9,920 nt of DNA from QQUD01 sp039029915 (GTDB lineage Bacteria > Chloroflexota > Anaerolineae > Promineifilales > Promineifilaceae). Under the pieces are notes generated by a model, which saw only the letters and a program-made list of their open reading frames with translations, ran no database searches and was not told the origin of the DNA. The stretch is from contig JBCCFD010000299.1 in NCBI GenBank assembly GCA_039029915.1, positions 1-9,920 on the forward strand, given 5' to 3'. How positions within the stretch are numbered: the stretch's first letter is position 1; each line of letters starts with the position of its first letter. The translations under genes and the position numbers were made by a program. Below are positions 6,157 to 9,920 of this stretch, in pieces.

Positions 6157-7377
6157 ATGCCAGATCAAGCTTTAACGCTTTTGACAACACATTTACCGGA
6201 TACCCATCTGGCGCTATTCATTCATCGACTGACTCAATGGCTTCTAACCGATCATAACGAGCAAGAAGAAATGGCCGCTTTTACCGAATCCAGAGCCAAA
6301 GCGCTACTGCGCGCCACAAACGTCATCGACGATCCCACCCTCAAAGATTTTTTCCAGCGTTTGGAAAGTGAAACGGCCGTTCGGGTTGCGCTCCACACCC
6401 TGTTAAACGAAACTGAACTCGCTAGCAATGATGAGATTGTTGCCTTAGCTGCCACCAGCGGCAGCGGTGATTCAACTATCGATGAGTCCCAAATTTCATA
6501 CTTAGCACTTGCCATTGCAGCATACGCTTATCAGCGAGGTTACCCTCTCGCCCAGCTTGACCCTGCTTCACCTCCTGCTGAATTTAGTCCAGCAGGCCAA
6601 ATTATTAAACGGGCAGGCTACTGGATGCGTCAACAAATCCAGCGTTCAGCAACTGAGCGAGACAAGCTGGCAAAGAAACTTGCTTACAAAGGCACATCAT
6701 CTACGCCTGCAACACCAAGCTTAGACACAATGACTGAACAACCTGCAGCCGCCCCAGTGCCACCTCACTATCGTCCGCCTATTCCAGTGGATTACCCTGA
6801 GGTATCAAACGAAACAATTCAAATTAATTCAGACCCTGTCGAGCAGGCACCGCCGTCTGTTGGTATAACGGCCGTTCCTGTTGGGGCATCAATCACCATC
6901 ACCGAAGATGATTTGGTGACGCCACCAGCCCCACCCATTACCATGCCACCGATTCGCATTACTGAAGAACAGGTCGCCACGACCAGCCAGCGCATTCAGC
7001 GACAGGTCATTGAGCCAGCCGTGAGCAACGCGTCATCCTTTGCAACGGCCGTTCGCCGACAGTGGAGCAACAGCCGTGAACGCATGACAACAACAAAGCT
7101 ACGCGTCATGGTCCATGAATACCCCGATGGCCCCGCCATGTATGGCCTGCAGGTGCGCATTACCTGTCGTGGAGTTCGCAGCCACGTCGCAGGGACAACC
7201 AATCGAGATGGCGTCTTTGTCGCGGAGCTACCCGTCCGCGTACAATCAGGTTTGACCTACGACGTCCAAGTTAATTGGCCTCGCGATTACGGTGGTGAAA
7301 AAGAACGCAAATCAATTACCCTAAATGCAGATCGAACCCATTTTGAACTGCCTTTTTATTTAAAACACAACGCCTAA
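6157..7377 (+). CDS. Uncharacterised 406-aa protein of the Ubl conjugation operon
   Basis: I do not recognise the family. By sequence the protein has three parts. Residues 1-180 are mostly helical, with a hydrophobic stretch near 113-127 (SYLALAIAAYAYQRG) that looks like a buried helix rather than a membrane span. Residues 181-275 are a Pro/Ser/Thr-rich linker holding two similar acidic short motifs, ITITEDDL (246-253) and IRITEEQV (266-273). Residues 314-406 alternate in a beta pattern (LRVMVHEYPDGP, then LQVRITCRGV, TTNRDGVFVAELPV, YDVQVNWP) and resemble a transthyretin/carboxypeptidase-regulatory-like beta-sandwich. There is one Cys (337), so it has no RING zinc site and no evident catalytic motif. 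No signal peptide is seen. It has a good SD (AGGAG, 6146-6150) and leads the operon by 76 bp. It could be a scaffold, adaptor, regulator or dedicated target; this is speculation from position. Confidence 0.8.
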   Translation: MPDQALTLLTTHLPDTHLALFIHRLTQWLLTDHNEQEEMAAFTESRAKALLRATNVIDDPTLKDFFQRLESETAVRVALHTLLNETELASNDEIVALAATSGSGDSTIDESQISYLALAIAAYAYQRGYPLAQLDPASPPAEFSPAGQIIKRAGYWMRQQIQRSATERDKLAKKLAYKGTSSTPATPSLDTMTEQPAAAPVPPHYRPPIPVDYPEVSNETIQINSDPVEQAPPSVGITAVPVGASITITEDDLVTPPAPPITMPPIRITEEQVATTSQRIQRQVIEPAVSNASSFATAVRRQWSNSRERMTTTKLRVMVHEYPDGPAMYGLQVRITCRGVRSHVAGTTNRDGVFVAELPVRVQSGLTYDVQVNWPRDYGGEKERKSITLNADRTHFELPFYLKHNA

Positions 7378-7383
7378 AGAGGA

Positions 7384-7453
7384 ATTTACGATTTCAGATT
7401 TACGATTTACGAAAATACTCTCGTAAATCGTAAATCGTAAATCCAAAATCATC
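7384..7453. repeat. Heptad repeat array folding into a 16-bp hairpin before the E1 gene
   Basis: Ten 7-bp units in perfect phase fill the spacer up to the ATG: ATTTACG, ATTTCAG, ATTTACG, ATTTACG, AAAATAC, TCTCGTA, AATCGTA, AATCGTA, AATCCAA, AATCATC. The middle units are mutual complements, giving a perfect 16-bp inverted repeat (7397-7412 with 7421-7436) and an 8-nt loop. The array replaces any SD before the E1 gene, so the hairpin may affect E1 translation or stabilise mRNA ends. Confidence 0.85.
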
Positions 7454-8629
7454 ATGACCGAAGAAATTATCCGCATAACCGATCCTGATACCGACCGCTA
7501 TCATACCTTTGGCTATATAAGCTGGTGGCAACAAGATGTTGTTCGCAACGCCACCATTATGGTCGTAGGTGCTGGCGCACTCGGTAACGAAGTCCTTAAA
7601 AATCTAGCCCTCATGGGCATTGGCAATATCATCATTTGCGACTTTGACACCATCGAAAATAGCAACCTAAGCCGCTCCGTGCTTTTCCGCACCACCGACC
7701 GCGGTCGCCGCAAAGTTGATGCCGCTGCTGAGCGCGTGAAAGAGCTCAACGCTGACGTCAATGTCATGACGTGGCATGGCGACATCAACAACGAAATGGG
7801 TATGGGCGTTTTCCGCCATGTCGATGCCGTTGTAGGCTGTTTAGACAATCGTGAAGCTCGGCTTTCAATCGATCGCTTCACCCAATTTGTCAATCGACCT
7901 TGGGTAGACGGTGCAATTCAAGAGCTGATGGGCATCGTTAGTGTCTTTTGGCCCGGTCGGGGTGCAAATTATGAATGCACCCTCACCGAACATGATTATC
8001 AAATGATCAGTTTGCGCTACTCATGTCCTTTACTAGCTCGTCAAAACGTGCTACAAGGAAAGGTACCCACGACACCAACCAGCGCATCCATTGTGGCCGC
8101 CTTCCAAACGCAGGAAGCATTGAAACTTATCCACAATATGGAAGTTGAACCTGGTGTGGCAATGATGATTAATGGTTTGACAAACGACGTCTACAAAACG
8201 GAATATCCAGTTTTGAAAGAACGGCTGCATGCCCCGCTGGAACCGATTGTCGAATTAGATGAGATCACCAGTGAAAAAACGACCGTACGTGAGCTTTTAG
8301 CCATCGCCAAAGAAAAATGTGGTCCAGATGCTGTCTTAGAATTTGGGTATGAGCTCGTTATTAGTATGACAGACCCAACAACGGGTGAAGTTGAACCTAT
8401 TTTTAAACGAATGGGTCGCCTGAAAGAAACGGCACTCACTTCAAACAGCACGGGTGAACAGCGGGAAATGCAGCTCACCCATCGCATTTCGGGTGATGAG
8501 GATTTCTTGGACAGAACGCTCGCTGAAATCGACGTTGTGCCGCTCGATATTATCCGCGCCCGTGGTAAGAACAATAGTGTCTATTTAGAAATTACAGGTG
8601 ACAAGGCGGCGTTTTTAGACTTTGCGTAA
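7454..8629 (+). CDS. E1-like ubiquitin-activating enzyme (ThiF/MoeB/UBA family)
   Basis: This 391-aa protein adenylates the C-terminus of a ubiquitin-like protein with ATP and should carry it as a thioester. The adenylation domain spans about 15-260. It shows the nucleotide loop GAGALG (39-44), CDFDTIENSNLSR (62-74) with the Asp, Asn and Arg residues typical of E1s, and LDN (130-132). The crossover region reads YECTL (173-177), then YSCPLL (189-194), then TPTSASIVAAFQTQEALKLI (207-226). It parallels the eukaryotic UBA3 pattern ECTL...PMCTIA, which points to Cys191 as the likely thioester cysteine; this alignment is from memory. The CxxC pairs of zinc-binding ThiF/MoeB proteins are absent. Residues about 265-391 form an extra C-terminal domain of unknown role, perhaps E2-binding. 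There is no SD; the ATG directly follows the heptad hairpin. The Ubl gene follows after 101 bp. Confidence 0.92.
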   Translation: MTEEIIRITDPDTDRYHTFGYISWWQQDVVRNATIMVVGAGALGNEVLKNLALMGIGNIIICDFDTIENSNLSRSVLFRTTDRGRRKVDAAAERVKELNADVNVMTWHGDINNEMGMGVFRHVDAVVGCLDNREARLSIDRFTQFVNRPWVDGAIQELMGIVSVFWPGRGANYECTLTEHDYQMISLRYSCPLLARQNVLQGKVPTTPTSASIVAAFQTQEALKLIHNMEVEPGVAMMINGLTNDVYKTEYPVLKERLHAPLEPIVELDEITSEKTTVRELLAIAKEKCGPDAVLEFGYELVISMTDPTTGEVEPIFKRMGRLKETALTSNSTGEQREMQLTHRISGDEDFLDRTLAEIDVVPLDIIRARGKNNSVYLEITGDKAAFLDFA

Positions 8630-8730
8630 GCGCGTTTACCCAATCACCAAACAAAGCAACTAAACGGCAAAAAATCCGTATAGCAGATATAAACAAAACA
8701 AACAACTAATAGTCTTGGAGGCTTTAAGAA
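8630..8730 (+). promoter_or_regulatory. Spacer with the SD of the Ubl gene
   Basis: The 101-bp spacer is A-rich and, unlike the other operon spacers, shows no heptad array. It ends with a strong SD, GGAGG (8717-8721), 9 nt before the ATG, the best in the operon along with that of the JAB gene. This fits high translation of the Ubl relative to the enzymes, as a conjugated modifier would need. No clear promoter is seen. Confidence 0.5.
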
Positions 8731-8997
8731 ATGTCTAGCATGAAAGTAATAATCTATGACCCAACCGGTTCAAAGAAAACCCCCGTTGAATTGCCAGCTG
8801 ATGTGCCAATGCAACGTTTAATCCCAGCTTTGGTAAGCAAAATGGGCTTACCCACCAGCCAAGGAGCTAATCCAATCACCTATCGCCTTGACCATCGCGC
8901 GTCAGGCAAACGTCTTGCTGACGGAGATTCTCTCAGCGACGCCGGTGTTGGGGAAGATGATATTTTGAGTCTATTCCCACAGGTAACTGCTGGCTAA
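8731..8997 (+). CDS. Ubiquitin-like protein, YukD/EsaB-type beta-grasp
   Basis: This 88-aa single-domain protein is the probable modifier of the operon. It has the beta-grasp pattern: strand 1 MKVIIYDPTG (4-13), strand 2 KKTPVELP (15-22), helix VPMQRLIPALVSKMG (25-39), then YRLDHRASGKRL (51-62) and the conserved turn DSLSDAGVGEDDILSLF (66-82). The LSDAG-V/I-x-x-x-D signature is that of YukD/EsaB proteins and also recalls ubiquitin's TLxDYNIQ. The tail QVTAG ends directly at Gly88, about the same distance beyond the last strand as ubiquitin's Gly76. It can thus be adenylated without proteolytic trimming. The usual Gly-Gly is replaced by Ala-Gly. Lysines at 5, 15, 16, 37 and 60 could allow chains; this is inference. 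It is flanked by the E1 and E2 genes on the same strand. Confidence 0.9.
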   Translation: MSSMKVIIYDPTGSKKTPVELPADVPMQRLIPALVSKMGLPTSQGANPITYRLDHRASGKRLADGDSLSDAGVGEDDILSLFPQVTAG

Positions 8998-9026
8998 GAT
9001 CAATTATTTTTTTAATTTTGATTGTT

Positions 9027-9103
9027 GAGTGGATAGTGAAAAGTGTCTAGTGAATAGTAGGGTAAACTTACTAATCACTAATCACTAACCACTAACTACT
9101 TCC
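9027..9103. repeat. Heptad repeat array with hairpin before the E2 gene
   Basis: Eleven 7-bp units in phase: GAGTGGA, TAGTGAA, AAGTGTC, TAGTGAA, TAGTAGG, GTAAACT, TACTAAT, CACTAAT, CACTAAC, CACTAAC, TACTTCC. The halves are complementary: TAGTGAATAGTA (9048-9059) pairs with TACTAATCACTA (9069-9080) at 11 of 12 positions around a 9-nt loop. The array ends just before the E2 SD (AGAGGA, 9105-9110). It is the same design as the array before the E1 gene, with a different unit. Confidence 0.85.
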
Positions 9104-9113
9104 TAGAGGAAAC

Positions 9114-9647
9114 ATGGCCTTTAATATTCGCGAAACCAGACTACGCAATGATTTCCGCCAAGTACAAGATTTGGTAAATCGGAGTGAATTGATTCACATT
9201 GTGAGCACCGACGGCGACCCTGTTGAGCGATATCTCATTCGATACACCTGTAAAAGTATCGAAAAGCTAGATGGCTCAGGCAAGCCAGTCTTTCGGGAAT
9301 CACACGATGTGAGCGTTTATCTTCATGCTGAATACCCTATCAAGCAGCCTCAACTCAAGTGGCAAACACCTATTTTTCACCCCAACATCCACGTGACGGG
9401 TGCGGTTTGCATTGGGGCTTGGTGGGCAGCAAAAACGCTTGATGAGCTTCTGCTCACCATCGGTGAAATGATTCAGTTCAAAAATTATGATCCAAAAGAT
9501 CCAATGAATTCAAAAGCTGCCGCTTGGGCTATGCGTAACAAGCGTCTCTTCCCAATTGATGATCGGCCGTTGAAGGGGCAATCCCTCACGGATTTGATCA
9601 AACTTGGGGAGGAGGAATCTGATGACCTCGGCATCAACATTCTCTGA
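9114..9647 (+). CDS. E2-like ubiquitin-conjugating enzyme (UBC fold)
   Basis: This 177-aa protein should accept the Ubl from E1 on a cysteine and pass it to target lysines. The UBC core is very clear. HAEYPIKQPQLKWQTPIFHP (71-90) matches the eukaryotic YPFKPPKVxFxTxIxHPN region, and the HPN motif is His89-Pro90-Asn91. AVCIGAWW holds the probable catalytic Cys99, eight residues after the Asn as in eukaryotic E2s. NYDPKDPMN (124-132) matches the eukaryotic DPNPDDPLN segment. The loop after the Cys is a few residues shorter than usual, with Trp103-Trp104. An N-terminal helix (1-20) and a C-terminal helical tail (133-170) complete the fold. Cys46 is the only other Cys. The SD AGAGGA (9105-9110) is close to the ATG. 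Its 3' end overlaps the JAB gene by 26 bp. Confidence 0.93.
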   Translation: MAFNIRETRLRNDFRQVQDLVNRSELIHIVSTDGDPVERYLIRYTCKSIEKLDGSGKPVFRESHDVSVYLHAEYPIKQPQLKWQTPIFHPNIHVTGAVCIGAWWAAKTLDELLLTIGEMIQFKNYDPKDPMNSKAAAWAMRNKRLFPIDDRPLKGQSLTDLIKLGEEESDDLGINIL

Positions 9648-9920
9648 TTCAACTCAATCTGAAGATGACGTCGTCGCTCACATTGAACAATCTGATAATC
9701 CGATCGCTAGCCTGCCGGAACGGCCGTTACCCCATCTAGATAGCCGCTATGTGCGGCACAACAAGCCGGGCGAATTAGGGGAACCCCTTATTGTGATGAC
9801 GCCACAAGCGTTGTTACAAATTCGGGAACACGGCATCAGCAATTTGCAAACGGAGCTGGGTGGTTTTCTGCTTGGACAGGCGTATCAAGATAACGGCCGT
9901 CTTCATCTCAAAATTGAAGC
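9622..9920 (+). CDS. JAB/JAMM (MPN) metalloprotease, partial (5' part)
   Basis: The first 99 codons are visible and the gene runs off the window. Residues 1-50 are an acidic, Ser/Asp-rich, probably disordered lead. From residue 56 a JAB/MPN domain begins: LIVMTPQALLQI (56-67), then TELGGFLLGQAYQDNGRLHL (77-96). ELGGFLLG matches the family's E-x-G-G-x-L-x-G stretch, and Glu78 would be the JAMM catalytic glutamate. The HxH...S..D zinc site lies beyond the window and cannot be checked. Such proteases cut Ubl-target bonds; as the Ubl ends in its mature Gly, removal from targets is likelier than maturation. The ATG at 9622 is supported by GGGGAGGAGG (9606-9615) inside the E2 gene. The 26-bp overlap suggests translational coupling with E2. 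Confidence 0.87.
   Translation, partial: MTSASTFSDSTQSEDDVVAHIEQSDNPIASLPERPLPHLDSRYVRHNKPGELGEPLIVMTPQALLQIREHGISNLQTELGGFLLGQAYQDNGRLHLKIE

Larger units (their letters stand above)
1..9900. repeat. ACGGCCGT highly iterated palindrome, 13 copies
   Basis: The octamer ACGGCCGT begins at 1, 877, 1910, 2478, 3044, 3680, 4384, 4673, 6373, 6868, 7045, 9720 and 9893. Nine copies extend to the decamer AACGGCCGTT (those at 877, 1910, 2478, 3044, 4673, 6373, 6868, 7045, 9720). With equal base use, about 0.15 octamers would be expected in 9.9 kb. Ten copies lie within genes and three between genes. This resembles HIP1 (GCGATCGC) of cyanobacteria in style, with a different sequence. It is probably a genome-wide motif rather than a local element. 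Confidence 0.85.

Noticed and set aside
6157..7377. First operon gene as a RING-type E3 ligase
   Set aside because: It has a single Cys and no Cys/His zinc pattern.
7513..7893. 126-codon minus-strand open frame within the E1 gene
   Set aside because: Ser/Arg-rich shadow of the E1 coding frame with no SD or domain.
6092..9103. Heptad arrays as a CRISPR
   Set aside because: Units are 7 bp with no unique spacers of 30-40 bp and no cas genes; they are short tandem repeats.
7053..9719. Lack of ACGGCCGT in the E1-Ubl-E2 part as a sign of foreign DNA
   Set aside because: A 2.7-kb gap is only mildly long given a mean spacing near 0.75 kb, and the copies in the first operon gene and the JAB gene argue against recent arrival of the operon.

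Overview
The window looks like a piece of a free-living bacterial chromosome at moderate GC. Bacterial-type genes, Shine-Dalgarno (SD) sites and a DUF3052 gene support this. The phylum cannot be fixed from the sequence. The mix of a YukD-like ubiquitin operon, heptanucleotide spacer repeats and a HIP-like palindrome makes me think of Chloroflexota or a similarly repeat-rich lineage, but that is a low-confidence inference.

Left part (1-5787): a series of unrelated metabolic and housekeeping genes on both strands. They are a Tat-exported, lipoprotein-type agmatine deiminase (+), a GNAT acetyltransferase (-), a small DUF3052 protein (+) with an extended -10 promoter, an MdtH-like MFS efflux pump (-) preceded by an attenuator-like hairpin, and a two-module SAM methyltransferase related to the RsmC/RlmG architecture (-). 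An 83-bp MITE-like inverted repeat with a 5-bp target duplication (5845-5937) separates this part from the next.

Right part (6157-9920, all +): the main content is a ubiquitin-like conjugation operon. In order it holds a 406-aa protein of unknown function (helical N-terminus, Pro-rich linker, C-terminal beta-sandwich-like domain), an E1/ThiF-type activating enzyme, an 88-aa YukD/EsaB-like ubiquitin-like protein ending in Gly, an E2 (UBC-fold) enzyme with an HPN motif and active-site Cys, and the start of a JAB/JAMM deubiquitinase-like protease cut by the window edge. Presumably the E1 adenylates the Ubl C-terminal Gly and forms a thioester, the E2 receives it and modifies targets, and the JAB protease removes it. 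No RING-type E3 is visible. The single-domain YukD-like Ubl, the uncharacterised first gene and the E2 that closely resembles eukaryotic ones distinguish this locus from the antiviral Bil (ISG15-like) operons as I know them.

Two repeat systems overlay the genes. The palindrome ACGGCCGT occurs 13 times (about 0.15 expected for random DNA), nine of them as the full decamer AACGGCCGTT. Three spacers of the conjugation operon are built from different 7-bp repeat units, two of which fold into long hairpins directly before the E1 and E2 genes.
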